Origin: Colocasia esculenta
Taxonomy: Eukaryota > Streptophyta > Magnoliopsida > Alismatales > Araceae
Direction: 5' to 3'
Assembly (NCBI GenBank): GCA_014218235.1
Contig: CM024757.1
Coordinates: forward strand, 151,107,371-151,171,370
Length of the DNA stretch: 64,000 nt
Part shown: positions 10,908 through 23,273 of the stretch, piece by piece
Layout: each line of letters begins with the position of its first letter
Position numbering within the stretch: position 1 is the stretch's first letter
Position numbers and translations under genes: made by a program
Notes under the pieces: generated by a model
The model's input: the letters and a program-made list of their open reading frames with translations, nothing else
Told to the model about the DNA's origin: nothing
Database searches by the model: none

Positions 10908-11072
10908 CAGGGTTTTCCGTGGCGGAATGAATCGACCTAATTCGGGCGAGTCACATCGAATTAGGAGAAACTTGATTTGCCCGATTCCCATGCGAATCGG
11001 GTTGATTCATATGAATCGAATCGGATTTTTAAAAAACCGATTTGGGGTGAATCGGCGATGCGCCAAACCTTG
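10908..11072. mobile_element. hAT-type MITE, 165 bp
   Basis: The ends are CAGGGTTTTCC and, on the other strand, CAAGGTTTGGCG, fitting the CA-G--TTTG form of hAT termini. The flanking 8-mers are GTACTATG (10,900-10,907) and GTGCTATG (11,073-11,080), a hAT-length duplication with one change. The interior is filled with AATCGG and its complement, the motif shared with the elements at 7,999, 17,191 and 25,903. Confidence 0.75.
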
Positions 11073-13003
11073 GTGCTATGTTCTGGAGGTTGTGGCTAGG
11101 ATGAACAAATATTAGGCCATATTGGTAGATCATGGGCCCATGATTTGTAAGGTGGTTTTTTGGGAGAAAGTCGTGGAATTATCCAAAGTAGATGATCCCT
11201 CACAATGGCTGATTGGATTCATATTTCCTTTTGCTGCTCAATGCTCACATTTGGCCTTTTGTTTGACTCCCTTTTGCTTGCAACCCCACAGGTGACTGAA
11301 GATCAGGCCATGCCATGATTAGCTGTGAATTAATTGAAATGGGCTGAACCTGGGATAAAGAAGAAAAATAAGTTTGAGCTCTGTTGTGCCCATGGAGGCC
11401 TAGGCTTGGATACATGAAGTTGTACCTGATGTTGTGTTTCCCAAGTTTCCTGTTTGAGGGCTGGCTGGCTGCATGACTTGGACCTTTTCATTCATCATGT
11501 GTTGGTCCATTGATGCTCAGTGGCATTTTATTCACTTGAATTTATTTCTGTATTACATATTAATGCTTTACTTTTACCTATAAGACTGATTATTAGTTTG
11601 AAGCCTGAAAATAGTTATAAACATTTGTACCTAATACCTATAAACTTTAAATTAGATTATCTTGTCTAATGATTTTTTGATTATGCTTTCATTTTTCTTA
11701 TGCATGTATTATCATTTTGTAGTAGTTAATAGGTCCATTACATTTTGAAGGTTATCTGCACAGGAAATTTGAAAATAATTAGTGAAATAGATACAAACAC
11801 CTGGTCAGTAGAGGATTGTGCCACCTTGGCCTTTTTAGAAGCATCGAATTTGTAAGTGGTTAGTCCTCAATGGGCGACCAGTCACCCACATATATCTTTA
11901 CTATTAAACCTGGATATAGTAGCTTACATTCTATTGGCTAAGAATTCTTTATGAAGATTTCCTCTAGTGGTTATTTTATGGAAGCCTATGGTTCCAAGGT
12001 ACCTAGTCTTGAAGGGCAGTTTATTCCATCTGAAGTTTGAGGCTCATTCTTCTGAGTTATGACTTGCACTAGTAAGTTGCATTCAAATGAAATGTCATTT
12101 TTCGAAGCAATGCAGACAAAACTCTATGAATACATCTTATATAGAAAATGTAGGCTCTATATAGTTAATTCTATTTGTCCTTTGAATTTCACTTTCTCAT
12201 TGTAACTTATAAAGATGTTAACCCAATTTTCTCTCCAGGTGCTGTGTGTGTACTATAAGAATAAACGTTGTGTGGAGATTTAGTTTATCAGGCTGTCCAG
12301 ACCAATTTTGTTTCCTGTGCCTTTTGCAGTTTTCATCCTCTGCAAAGTCAATTTAGTTTTGCATAACTGATCTTTAAGAAGATTGCAGATTGTACGCATA
12401 CCAGCTTACCAACTGAGTGTGGGAAGACTCTGCCTCACACCAAATGATGGTGTAAACCTCTCATAATATTTAGCTGGAAGACTTCAAGATCTTGCTTTCC
12501 CAAGAATTAACCAATTTACTCATGATTACAGAATTATGCATGAGACTCTTGGGTATTTCTTCTTCCAATTCTCTTCCCGGCTTGTTGAAAAGATGCGAAG
12601 TGGGGAAAATTCATGAGCTGAGTGAACTCTACTTAGGATGCTTTGGAGTTGATTAGCGGAATGGTTCATTATCTTCAATTCAACATGTGTCCCTTTCTGA
12701 TCCTCAAATGAGATTATTTGCATCAATATACATTTATCATGGATAAAATTAGTTTTTCCTTGTGGATTATATTCTTTTGGTCTACACTTAAATAACAAAA
12801 TGTGAGGCATATCATCTCTTATTAACAGAAAAAGAAGGTAAAGATGAACCAAAGATCCTGTATAACTGCAAGTCTATTGTATCGTTTCATGTTAAATATT
12901 CTTGAGCAATCCTTTTTTTATTGCCTACAATTTGCATCCAAGATTGTCATTATTTGTTCAAGTATCTAACATTGGATATCCTGTTTGATATTAGCAACTT
13001 AGG
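11073..13003. other. Unassigned intergenic or intronic sequence
   Basis: This is normal-complexity, AT-rich sequence. No frame resembles a known protein, and no RNA gene or terminal repeats were found. It could be intron or distal promoter DNA of a gene not visible here. The same applies to 10,573-10,899. Confidence 0.4.
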
Positions 13004-13539
13004 TGATGGGGAGCGAGAAGCTGAAGCGATGGGTCAAGCCCATTTGGAGCCCATTGGAGATTTCTTATTTTTCTGTAATTTTTGGTGCAATTTTCGCACT
13101 ATTTTTAAGTCCAAGAATAAAATAGTCAAAAAGAGTCATATTAGAGTCCAATTAGCTTTTATTGTGTAATTTTCATTTCTATGTTTGAGTCAAGTCCAAT
13201 TTGGGTAAGAATCTGTATTTTTTCTTTCTTTAGGTGATTATTATGTTAAGTCTTGTTAGGGATAGAATCTGTCTTTAATTAGAAGTCCATTGGGATTGGG
13301 ATTAGCCCAAACCCCTTTAAGTATATGTACACCACAGTTCTGGAAAATAGAACAGAATATTGAGAAAATTTGCTTGCTGCGTTCTGTTCTCCTTCCTCCG
13401 CGACGTAAAGAAACCCGCGAAGGGTTGGCGCGAAGCCTTGCCGCGAAGGCCAACCGAGAAGGCTTCATCCCCCACCTTCTACCTCCTCTCCGTGAGACTC
13501 CGGCCATATTTCTCCCTTTTCCCTCCGTGTTCCGCATCA
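13004..13539 (+). repeat. 5' LTR of the compact gypsy-derived element
   Basis: It starts TGATGGGGAGC and ends CCGCATCA, 536 bp. TTTAAGTATATGTAC near 13,317-13,331 may serve as a weak TATA region. The 3' part becomes GC-rich. Confidence 0.92.
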
Positions 13540-13559
13540 AATTGGTATCAGAGCGGGTT

Positions 13560-14330
13560 TCGGTTCCTTCCACGGAGCCGGGATCCGGCCCTGCCTCGCC
13601 CAGTAGCCACGCCTCCTCCCTGCCGTCTCCCGCGTCCGCCTTGCGCCCCGCCACGCCAGCCGCGTCCGCCCTGCCGTCTCACCCGCGCCATCGCCACAGC
13701 TGTGCGTGCGGCCCACTTCGCCAACCCCCTTCGCCCCAGCGCGCCTGGTCCGCCTCCCAGCCTGCCCCGCCACGCCGCTTCCGCGAACCACCCCGCGCCC
13801 TGCCTCTGTGACCCCCTCTCCCGCACTGCGAACCATCCCCAGGCCCTCCCTGCGTCCTCCGCGAGCCACCCGCCTCTCCCGCCTACCTGCCACAGCGCCA
13901 CAGCCCACTGGGCACGTGGCCCCTCTCCCGCGTGCCCCTTCAACCCCGCGAGCCCCAGGCCGGCCGCCCCGTGACCGCCCGGCCTCCCCGCCTCCGCAAA
14001 CCCCGCGCCCCCCCTGCTCTGTTAACACCCCGCCCGCCCCCTTCGTCCCTCCCCTGCTCGCGTCTCCCTCTCCCGCCCGCTGTACCTTGCCCCTCCAGTC
14101 CGCCCCGTGCCGAGGAAGAAAAGGGGAGGAAAGGAAGAAGGGGACGTCGCCGGAGCCTCCGCCGTCGGCCCTGCCCTCTGGCACCGCCGCAAGTACCGCT
14201 GACCGCCGGTGCCTTTGCCGGCAACCGCCCCATCGCTGCTGCCCTTGTCTCCCTCTCTCTGGCTTCTCCCGTGCGTGGTTTGAGGAGAAGAGGGAGGAGA
14301 AGAGTAGCCGCCCCCCACTTTAATGTTAAC
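13560..14330 (+). other. C-rich low-complexity leader of the compact gypsy-derived element
   Basis: This segment is very rich in C on the plus strand. Its open frames in several phases encode only Pro/Ala/Ser/Arg-rich strings, and none has a recognisable domain. It occupies the place where gag would normally begin. It may be captured genic 5' sequence or an expanded untranslated leader. Confidence 0.5.
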
Positions 14331-14563
14331 CGGTCAAACCCGGTTTGACCAAGTTCAGACCTGAGTTGCTACAGTAGCCGGGTTGCTACAGTACCGACGG
14401 TGCACCAGCATTGTTATCGCACAGCCAGCACCAAATCTTCATTTGTGCTTCGATTCACGTGCTGTTTGCGTCGTGGTGATCATCTCGACGAATTCTTGTT
14501 GCTCAGCGGCCCACGCCCTACAACCGTCCATCCAATGTCACATCAATTTGGGTAATCTCTTAC

Positions 14564-15103
14564 ATGTGCCACATGAATTTTAGTTTTCTCGCCCTTCTAC
14601 CAAATGAGAAGCCAACAAAAATTATACTCGATGAAGAGAATCAGAACAACTATATTTCTCAGGCTATTGTTGACATTTTGTTGCAAACTGGTGAGATCAT
14701 TGTTGATGGTGATCAAGTTTTTGTAGAGTTTCACCTAAAATTTTTAGGTAGAACTCAAAAGAGACCAGTTAATTATTTTGATGGAGCTTGGTGCACTATT
14801 GATCCCTCGAGATCTTACATTACTTTGGGAAAAGAGTGGTTGGAAGAGCGACATGTTACTTTCGACTCAAACCAGTGCTTCATCCAGCCACCGCATTTAA
14901 GAGGTAAATTTTGTTTTCTCAAGTATATTTCTCCTGCGGCCAAGCCAGCGCTTCCAGAGAAGACTGTGATTGATGAAAAGCCATTGGAGTTGGTAACTAC
15001 TACTGAGCGTGTATGTGTGAAGACTACTTTTGTTGAAGTTTGGGATCAAGACCTGTTCGTCGAGTCTGGACTTCATTTGATATGTGATGATGTATTGAGA
15101 TAA
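14564..15103 (+). CDS. 179-residue ORF, probably a decayed gypsy aspartic protease-like domain
   Basis: This is the only sizeable normal-complexity ORF in the compact element. Around residue 21 it has KIILDEENQNNYISQAIVD, which lines up with the retropepsin pattern (I/L)(I/L)D-T-G-x-x-x-N-(F/Y)-I-S. The catalytic D-T/S-G reads D-E-E. Around residues 87-95 ITLGKEWLEE resembles the (I/V)-x-L-G-x-x-W-L segment that closes the retropepsin fold. The spacing between the two motifs also suits. I infer a protease-like domain that has lost catalysis or been co-opted as a structural piece. No family membership could be tested, and an unrelated captured gene is possible. It is intact from ATG to stop, unlike the other retroelement frames here. 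Confidence 0.5.
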   Translation: MCHMNFSFLALLPNEKPTKIILDEENQNNYISQAIVDILLQTGEIIVDGDQVFVEFHLKFLGRTQKRPVNYFDGAWCTIDPSRSYITLGKEWLEERHVTFDSNQCFIQPPHLRGKFCFLKYISPAAKPALPEKTVIDEKPLELVTTTERVCVKTTFVEVWDQDLFVESGLHLICDDVLR

Positions 15104-15345
15104 GTCCATCATTGACTGCTACCAATGATCTGCCAGATGTTACCAAGATCAGTGCAACTATGATATGATATGGTCCGATCTTTAGGCACACACTCTATGT
15201 AGACTGCAACTTTTCAGAAGACTTGCTGGCTTAGATATCCCTATGGTGACTTTATTAGTGTATGACTTCATCATTCCCCTGCCACTTACATGGATATTGC
15301 GGCATTTCAAAACTCGAGGTCGAGTTTTCTCGAACCAAGGGAGAA

Positions 15346-15883
15346 TGATGGGGAGCGAGAAGCTGAAGCGATGGGTCAAGCCCATTTGGAGCCCATTGGA
15401 GATTTCTTATTTTTCTGTAATTTTTGGTGCAATTTTCGCACTATTTTTAAGTCCAAGAATAAAATAGTCCAAAAGAGTCATATTAGAGTCCAATTAGCTT
15501 TTATTGTGTAATTTTCATTTCTATGTTTGAGTCAAGTCCAATTTGGGTAAGAATCTGTATTTTTTCTTTCTTTAGGTGATTATTATGTTAAGTCTTGTTA
15601 GGGATAGAATCTGTCTTTAATTAGAAGTCCATTGGGATTGGGATTAGCCCAAACCCCTTTAAGTATATGTACACCACGATTCTGGAAAATAGAACAGAAT
15701 ATTGAGAAAATTTGCTTGCTGCGTTCTGTTCTCCTTCCTCCGCGACGTAGAAGAAACCCGCGAAGGGTTGGCGCGAAGCCTTGCCGCAAAGGCCAGCCGA
15801 GAAGGCTTCATCCCCCACCTTCTACCTCCTCTCCGGTGAGACTCCGGCCATATTTCTCCCTTTTCCCTCCGTGTTCCGCATCA
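15346..15883 (+). repeat. 3' LTR of the compact gypsy-derived element
   Basis: 538 bp, nearly identical to the copy at 13,004. It is followed directly by the TTAGG target copy. Confidence 0.92.
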
Positions 15884-15888
15884 TTAGG

Positions 15889-17182
15889 CCTGTTTAATGA
15901 TCCATTTATTCTTAAAAGATGCTGTAATAAATTTGTTTATGTAGAAATTCAATAAAAACTTATTTGCGTAAAGGCATTAGGGGAGTAAGGTGGCCAGGGG
16001 CTTGCCTCAGCCTTCAATACCTATGAGCAACTAGGAATTCCTGGTATGTTTTTCTCCCAGAGAGCACTATCGAAGAAAACAGCAATAAGATAAGAACAAA
16101 AATAACACCCAAGGTGTTAATGTTGAAGGCTCTGGGAACACTCAACATTTCCACTATATAAGACCAATTTCTATAAGCACCAATATCAGTAGCACTGTGC
16201 GAGATGGAGTTCCAGTTTTGGGGAAACTTTCTCCAAACGTACCAACCCAAATGTACTCATGAAAAGTGAATCAAAATGAAAGATTTGTTCCACTTGGATT
16301 AAACCAATTTAAACCAAAATCAAATTGGATTGTTTTAGCTCTTTGTTGTTTGAGTCCATGTAAATTGCTTTCAGGTTGAACCATTCACTGTGCTAGAACA
16401 CCACAGCTGACCCTTTTATGCATGTGCAGGGAGGGATGTAAAGTTTTACGACTTGCTGATGCTGAAGAGAATTATTCCTCTGATGTTGGACTAATTCTCG
16501 TCTGGGAGCAGAACCTGCTGCCTGTGGTCTGTGTCGTGCCTTGCAGTGTGTGCCTGCCTGCAGCTGGCTGGGACATGTCACACATTGAATGGGGGAAAAA
16601 GGCCGACAGCCAAGGCTCTAGTTTTCGCAAGTGATTGGGCTGGACTAGTTAGTCTTAGGCCCAGAAAGTCTTACGACTATGCCTATTATATAGAATGACA
16701 TATATGTTATACATAAATTTAATCATTGAACTTAATGTATCTTCAGGCTGAACTGAATCAAATTTCAGTTTGGAACAAATTATACACAGCTTATTTTGTA
16801 AGCAGTGATTGGTCATAGGAATCATAAAGAATAAGGAAAAGTGTGGCAGCATGCAAGAGACAAGGGCATACACATTCTTAAAAGAGGCATCAGCCACTTT
16901 ACAGAAGAATGACACAGAATATTACCAGATAAATGAAATACAAACATTTGATGTAGACAAAATAGGCAAGTGCGTAGGTGAATGAGATGAACTTTTGTTG
17001 AGGTGAGACATTTTGGGCTACCTTGCCGTGCCTCTTGCCTAAGCAAGCAAGATGATCACCTTTGTCAACATAGACAAAAGTGTGAACTAGTTACTAGTTA
17101 GTACATTTGTTATTTGAACTAGTGACTCCTATTAGATTAAAAACTCTGAACTCTGAAGTAGAATAAGTATAGCAGTATGACA
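15889..17182. other. Unassigned intergenic sequence
   Basis: No coding frame, RNA gene or delimited repeat is supported. The target site of the compact gypsy element shows that this continues the sequence left of 13,004. Confidence 0.4.
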
Positions 17183-17190
17183 CTCTTAAA

Positions 17191-18356
17191 GCATGGAAAA
17201 AAGTGTCGGATCGGCCCAGGGTGATCCCGATCCGGATCGGATCTGCTGATCCACTGGAAGTCTGGCGATCCTGGATTGGCCAGATTAATTTTTTTTTTTT
17301 TGGAAAACAATCAGGAAAAATCATGAAAAATTCAGGAAAAATCATAAAAAGTCAGAAAAATATGTCTTCAATATTTACATGTATATATATATGATATATG
17401 CAATCATACACATATATATATATATTTATGATATATGAAGCATTGCCTTATATTTACATTAGTATATGATTGTATGTACTCTAACACATATATGTATAAA
17501 GTGTTAATTAAGATGATATATATACTATATAGATGTACATATTAATTATGTGTGTACATTAATAGATATGTATATGATTACATATATATGTATACATATA
17601 TAAATACGTAAATTTTATGTATATGATTGCATATACATTAAACACTTGTGTATAAACAAATGAGGTCTGCCCTTTGGTTTGTACATTAAAATTTTCTTTC
17701 TGGGGGCATTGCCCCCTTGAAACCCCTATAGGGGGCATTGTCCCCTTCACTCAGGTTGATCAGCGCGACTTGACTGTGCAGGTCAGGTCGCGCTGATTGG
17801 AGACTTCAAACTCCATATTCCAACAATGCATATGATTGAGGCCCTGAGGTCTCCAATGTGCAGGCACACGCAGATTGACTTGTGTGGTCAAGTCACATTG
17901 ATCGAATTGAGTGGTCAGGTTGTAGGGGTCAAGGGGGCAGCGCCCCTTGCGGGGTTTTAAGGGGACAACACACTCGGAAAGAAAAATTTAATTTGCATAG
18001 CGAAGGGATGGACCTCTTTTGTTTATACATATGTGTTTATGATAAATTTACACATTTATATGTGTACAATATAGATATAATCATATACATATCTATTAAT
18101 GTACAGACATAATTAATATGCATATATTTATAGCATATATATCATATTAATTAACATTTTATACATATATGCGTGCGTTAAATATAATAATATTATATAG
18201 TTAATATATATGTAGGACACTATATATATATATATATAATTTGTATATATGATTCTGGCCGATTTGACCAGAATTTCTATGATCCAAGGGGCTACCCCTA
18301 GAATCGGATTGGCCTAGGCCCATCTGATACAGAATCGGCCGATTCCGCATTCCATG
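17191..18356. mobile_element. Long fold-back (hairpin) element with hAT-like ends, 1,166 bp
   Basis: Left and right halves are inverted copies of each other over roughly 500 bases. Matching features include GGATCGGCC/GGAATCGGCC near the ends, TACATTAATAGATATGTATATGATTA at about 17,555 and, inverted, at about 18,095, and GGGGGCATTGCCCCCTTG at 17,702 against GGGGGCAGCGCCCCTTG at about 17,934. The centre lies near 17,800-17,880. Termini read GCATGGAA on both strands. Flanking 8-mers CTCTTAAA (17,183-17,190) and CTCTAAAA (18,357-18,364) agree at seven of eight bases, suiting a hAT-type duplication. There is no transposase. Confidence 0.75.
17759..17797. repeat. Perfect 11-bp inverted repeat near the apex of the fold-back element
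   Basis: ATCAGCGCGAC (17,759-17,769) and GTCGCGCTGAT (17,787-17,797) are exact reverse complements separated by 17 bases. They would form a strong hairpin at the tip of the larger structure. Confidence 0.9.
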
Positions 18357-18364
18357 CTCTAAAA

Positions 18365-20938
18365 AAATAATTGGAGACTTTAAAGGGTCGGATATTCCAC
18401 TCTAGGGGAAAATCAGATCTTGATCTTTGTTTGCTTACTCTCTCTACGCTTAAAACTGTTCCAATTAAGTTTTGGTTTATTCTTCTTTGTGTTTTACGTT
18501 TACATAGGCCACAAGTCTCTCAATGGCAGCTTGTTCCCTCAATTTGTAGACATTTAGTATCTTAGGTTTTGAAGCATGGAGCATAAGCAGTAATGGGAAT
18601 GAAATGGGGTGGAAAAGAGGAATCTCTCTAGATTATGGTTCAGTTTTTTTTCATTGGGAGTGCTTTTGGGGGTGTGATTGGTGACAAAAATGTCAAATCA
18701 TGTTTCCAAGGTCCTAGGAAGGTTTCATCTCTTGGTATCAGGCAGCTTATTTTGCTCACACTTCCCCTGTAAGTACAATGGTCATTTCATGGAGTGAGAT
18801 TAGGTTGCTGGCAGGTGTCCATAAAGGTCCGCTTGGTTATCTTTTGAACCATAACTGATCCTAATGATTGATCTCCTACTGATGACATTAGTAACAATGG
18901 TTATGAATCTTGAGAACAAGGTGTTCCTGCTGCGACTAAATGCCAGCAAGAAGTGAACCATGAAGCTAGAAGCTTTTATTATATTCTTGACATTCTTTGT
19001 GCTTCAGTCATCCTTATTGAGTACTGCTGATTGATGTGTACCTACGTGTATCCTACTTTGCGTTGAATCTGTGACACACATTAACTATATATTTTTATTT
19101 TTACTCCCATTCGTCATAATGCGAGTTCTTTCTCATTTAGTGACCTTGTTACTTGTGTGTATACTTCTACTAGCTAGCTATAGTCCACAAGCTTTAACTG
19201 CATTACGACAAAAAAGTAACCTATATTTTCGTGCATTATTTCCTTTGGTTTCCTCACGTTCTGCATGATTTTCTTTTAGAATCTTATTAATACTAATGTA
19301 TTACAAACACTTGGTTTAGATCTGATCAGCACAAGGACGTGATAAGAAACCTACAGACAACTGTAATGGATCCCCTATAACCTCCTTCCCCCCCCTCCAT
19401 CTCAACATTCTTTGAAATTATATATAGTGTTCACTTAAGCTAGGTATTTTATGGATGTCAAAATTATGAACTAATGCTAGTTGATTGCACTTGACAAACC
19501 TTCTTATAGTTGATCTTTTTGGTTTTCCCACGGTGTTGTGAGCAATCCATTTGATGTATGAGGTGAGATGAAGACGGGCTTTGTACCTTAATATTGTCCC
19601 AAGTTCTCAAGATGTTGATTTTGGTGGGAGGCATGTATGGGCCTACTGTCCTGGTAACATCTGTCGCCATTGTCTGCAACAGAGCCTCTCTGAAGGTGCA
19701 TTGATGTTTTCCATGATTTTCAATTTGTCTCCATCTCTATCATTTAGACTGTTTAAAATTTTGGTTGGGTGTAGGATGGGCCCTGATTGTACAGATCCAT
19801 TTCTATTAAAGATATACTAGAGGATCACACAAGACGTTACTTTCTCTTTGGCATGGACCTTTCCCCAAAATTGCATTGTGTTTTATAACTGCCTATCAAT
19901 TGCTTTGTCTGTTTCATTGCAGAATAAGTTGTACATACCGATTCCAGCAGCTTGCTTGTGGTCCCTTTGGTGTCAGTTTTGGGACATACATATCAACAGC
20001 ATATCTCATGATGTACTACACGACTAAATTTACTATAAGTGAGGTTCCTGATTTTATCTGATGCATGGGAAAGGTGTTATCCCAAAGGCTTTCTTGCTTG
20101 GCCCACACAAGATTTCAGTTCTGCATCACATCTTGTGATATCATAGTCACAGCTGATAATACCACACTCTGTAGGCCACAGACAATAACTGTAGCTTCAG
20201 GCAAGCATGATGGCTCTCCCCTTGGAAACCATATCGGGACAAAAGTTTTTCTGTTGATAGTCTTTCTCAAGAGGATATTATTGCAATGCAGGTTCATGTC
20301 ATGAAGGGGGATGCAGGATTTAGCGTTAGTTGTATTGTGTGGAAGCCTTTTGCTCAGGCTGCCTTCAGTGTTGTTCTTTGTTTCATCAACTCATGCACAA
20401 TGCTTGGCTTCTCTCACTTTGAATAGACAGTATACGTTGGAGAGATGGGCGCCCATGATACATGGCAGCTTGCTATTGGATTCTAATGCATGGAAGAGAT
20501 CGCACAAGGTGGCGATGCTAACACCCGTGTTGCAAAAACTTCTGAGGTTGCAGACAATGTAAGGCATGGGATCATTCATCATCATTAACACCCTTCTACT
20601 GTTACCTGCGTGATGTTACAGTGGCATGCTCATTTGTCCAATGGTAGGTGGCCGTGACTGAGGACTGGCTGATGCCTTGGCAGCTGCAGCAGCCAGCGGT
20701 TTGTGGAAGCTAACGGAAGCAGATGAATGTGATCCTGCTGTACATCTCAGAGGGAGGGGCATGGACTCTGCTGCGTGTGGGTGTGTCCGGCGGAAATGGC
20801 TGGCCTCAGTCGGGGGAAACTGGCATCCGCAGTGGGGGCGGGGTTCCTGGTTGTTGCCCTCGCCCCCTTTGGAATGTCTCATTGCCATCCACCATTCTGT
20901 CTCACGCCCCACCCATCACCCTTCAACTCCCCCTGCAA

Positions 20939-20972
<34 letters not shown>

Positions 20973-21357
20973 ATCTCTCTCTCTAAGTTGTGTCTAGCTC
21001 CGGACAAAGATTCGGATATTGGATGAACGGTAGATGCATGTAAGTGGTGTAATGATGGTTGCACGGGTTTCGGAGGCACGGAGCAGCAACAAGACAAGTT
21101 GTCGGACTGGTAAGTTTATAGATTCCTCTTTCGAGATCCGTTTTCCCCCAGCTGCTTTCTGGCCTGAAAATGAGATGTACATTTGCCCTCTGGTTTGGGA
21201 TATATGATTTGTTTGATTGCTTGGCTGGAGTTTCCTGTCAGTGATTATTATGGGCTTGTTAAGTGGAACTTTTGCCGACAGCACATACATAGTTAAGAAA
21301 CTTTAGCCACTCATTTGCTTAGGTGGCTTAATTTCCCTCTTTCTTAATTAGACTATA
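18365..21357. other. Unassigned sequence with a (CT)n tract
   Basis: No frame gives a recognisable product. The stretch 19,900-20,640 has unremarkable coding potential and could belong to a non-coding transcript or decayed repeat. A (CT)n microsatellite with interspersed TAT occupies 20,940-20,985. The G/C-richer block around 20,640-20,930 encodes nothing I recognise. Confidence 0.4.
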
Positions 21358-21365
21358 TACTTGGG

Positions 21366-21719
21366 TAGGGCTGCAACGGGTCGGATATGGAATCGGAAAC
21401 TGATTTCGATAACTAAAATATAGTTCTGATTTCGATAAAATCAGAATAGTTAATTTCGATTCCGTTCTGATTCCGATAATATTACCGGAACCGAAATTTC
21501 GATAAGCTAAGATGTTTACTATGATTTTATCTTTTGAGTTTATGGATAATTTATTAGATAATCGATACCGATTCTGACTATTTTTTTAATTCCGATTTCG
21601 ATAACTTATCAAAAGATCTGATACTGATTTTGATAAGTTATCGGTATCAATTTTTAATTCTGAAACTAATAACTTTTATCAGAATCGGGTCGGAATATCG
21701 GGTTCCGTTTGTAACCCTA
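21366..21719. mobile_element. hAT MITE, 354 bp, exact 8-bp target duplication
   Basis: Termini TAGGGCTGCAACGGGTCGG and, on the other strand, TAGGGTTACAAACGGAACCC are imperfect inverted repeats of the form seen in plant hAT MITEs. The 8-mer TACTTGGG flanks both sides exactly (21,358-21,365 and 21,720-21,727). The interior is rich in GATTTCGATAA and TTATCGAAATC phrases, giving extensive self-complementarity. No coding capacity. Confidence 0.93.
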
Positions 21720-21727
21720 TACTTGGG

Positions 21728-23237
21728 GAATAGGTTGGGTCGATGCCATCTTATTCTTCTTATTCTATTTGATAGGTAGAACTTCATGTTTCATTGAGTG
21801 AATCTTCAGTGTCTTTGATGTCTATCCTTGTAAAAAGACCCATTCGCATGAATTTTTTGATAATCCTTTTAGGAAAATGTTAAGTGTCTCCAAAGATAAT
21901 GGAAATGCCTTTATATATGAACTCTTATTTAGAAGACCTTTTGGAAGCCGTCTGAGAGTAAAAGTGAGCATGTTTCTCTCATCCTAAGATGGACGATGCC
22001 TTCTTAATTATGTCTAAGAGATGAGGAATAAATAGGGGGAACTTCCGAGAATGGTGCCAAACATATTGCACGATCTCAAGAATAAGTTGGGTCGAGTCTT
22101 TCGGTGTTGGATTATCTAGCCATGAAAGTATTCGAGGTTCATGTTTGCCAATTCTACTCTTTATTCAACGTTTTCGAGGGAGTCTAATTGGGATCTTATC
22201 ATGTTTATTTTTATCCAAAGTAGAATAAGATCATAGTTATCGAAGCATTTACCTTGCTTTGAACTAATAATAACCCATTCGGTTTAATCAGAAGCTGCAG
22301 TTTTTCATTATTTTTAATCTTCAGTGGTTACTTAATTCATTTGAATTCAAAATAATTAAAAATGTGTACCTGTTATATGTATTGAGCTAAATAGACTTTT
22401 GAAATGTGTTATCGGGAAACATGCTAAACATGAAAAGGCATTTAGACAAGGAGACCAGATAACTCGTAGCTAGGGGGGAGAGATTTTGTATAGCTAGCTA
22501 AGTTCGGATGTTCCTCGAACGCATGCAGCTATGTGTTACGTACGCATCCGTCTTCAAATGTAAGCCAAGATCGGGCAACTCGGATCTCTGTTTTGAGATC
22601 TGGACAAGAGCCACCGCCACCAGCTGCTGGCTGGAGGCTGGGAGATGGAAATAATTGTGACCATGCAACATCTGTATGCCTGGCCATATCGAAACAAAGC
22701 TGCCTGCATACACTGTAGCAGAACTTTTTCTGTCCGTCGCCATCTGGGGGATATATATTAATAATAGCCCGTGGTGGCACAGGGATGTGTATCATCATCT
22801 CTCCCTGCCTGCTGCGGGCTGGTGTTGCCAGCCAGCCAGCCGTGCTCAGCAGGCTCAGCAGCAGCGTGTCTCCTGTCCAGTCTAGCTCTTGCAAGTACAC
22901 ACTTCGGCAAACTCCAGTGTACCCGCAGCAACACGCATAGGGATAAGCTGGGTTGTTGTCTGGGTTCTCGTTGGATTTTCCTTTCAAGGTGCACCATTGT
23001 ACTTGGCACGATCTCTCCGGAGTGCATCAAGGTGCCATGTCTTTGCAGCTCTGCGTGTAGAGGGCCCGTGGTTTCTGCAGCCGTAGCTTTCCTGGGCTCT
23101 ATCTAGATGACGCTTTCGATGCCCTACCACCTGAAATGATGATTCTGATCTTTCTTTGAGTCTTTCACCACGAAAAGTAGGAGGGGAAGACATCTTTAGA
23201 GCTCGAACTCCGCGCGCGCGCGCACACACACACACAA

Positions 23238-23273
<36 letters not shown>

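Larger units (their letters stand above)
13004..15883 (+). mobile_element. Compact gypsy-derived LTR retrotransposon, 2,880 bp, complete ends
   Basis: Two LTRs (13,004-13,539 and 15,346-15,883) flank an internal region of about 1.8 kb. The 5-bp duplication TTAGG is exact on both sides (12,999-13,003 and 15,884-15,888). TGGTATCAGAGC, the initiator-Met primer site, starts at 13,543. AACCAAGGGAGAA just before the second LTR is the polypurine tract, preceded by a stretch that translates like the C-terminal end of Ty3/gypsy polyproteins (RGRVFSNQGRM). By eye the LTRs differ at about five substitutions and two small indels over 537 bases, so insertion is fairly recent. No gag, reverse transcriptase or integrase remains, so it is non-autonomous. 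Confidence 0.92.

Noticed and set aside
13290..14348. Multiple ORFs of 130-215 codons around the mini-gypsy leader
   Set aside because: They start inside an LTR and run through C-rich low-complexity sequence. Frames on both strands give only Pro/Ala/Arg or Gly/Arg strings.
22529..23106. Overlapping ORFs of 90-152 codons on both strands
   Set aside because: No recognisable motif, equal openness on both strands, no convincing splice pattern or start context.
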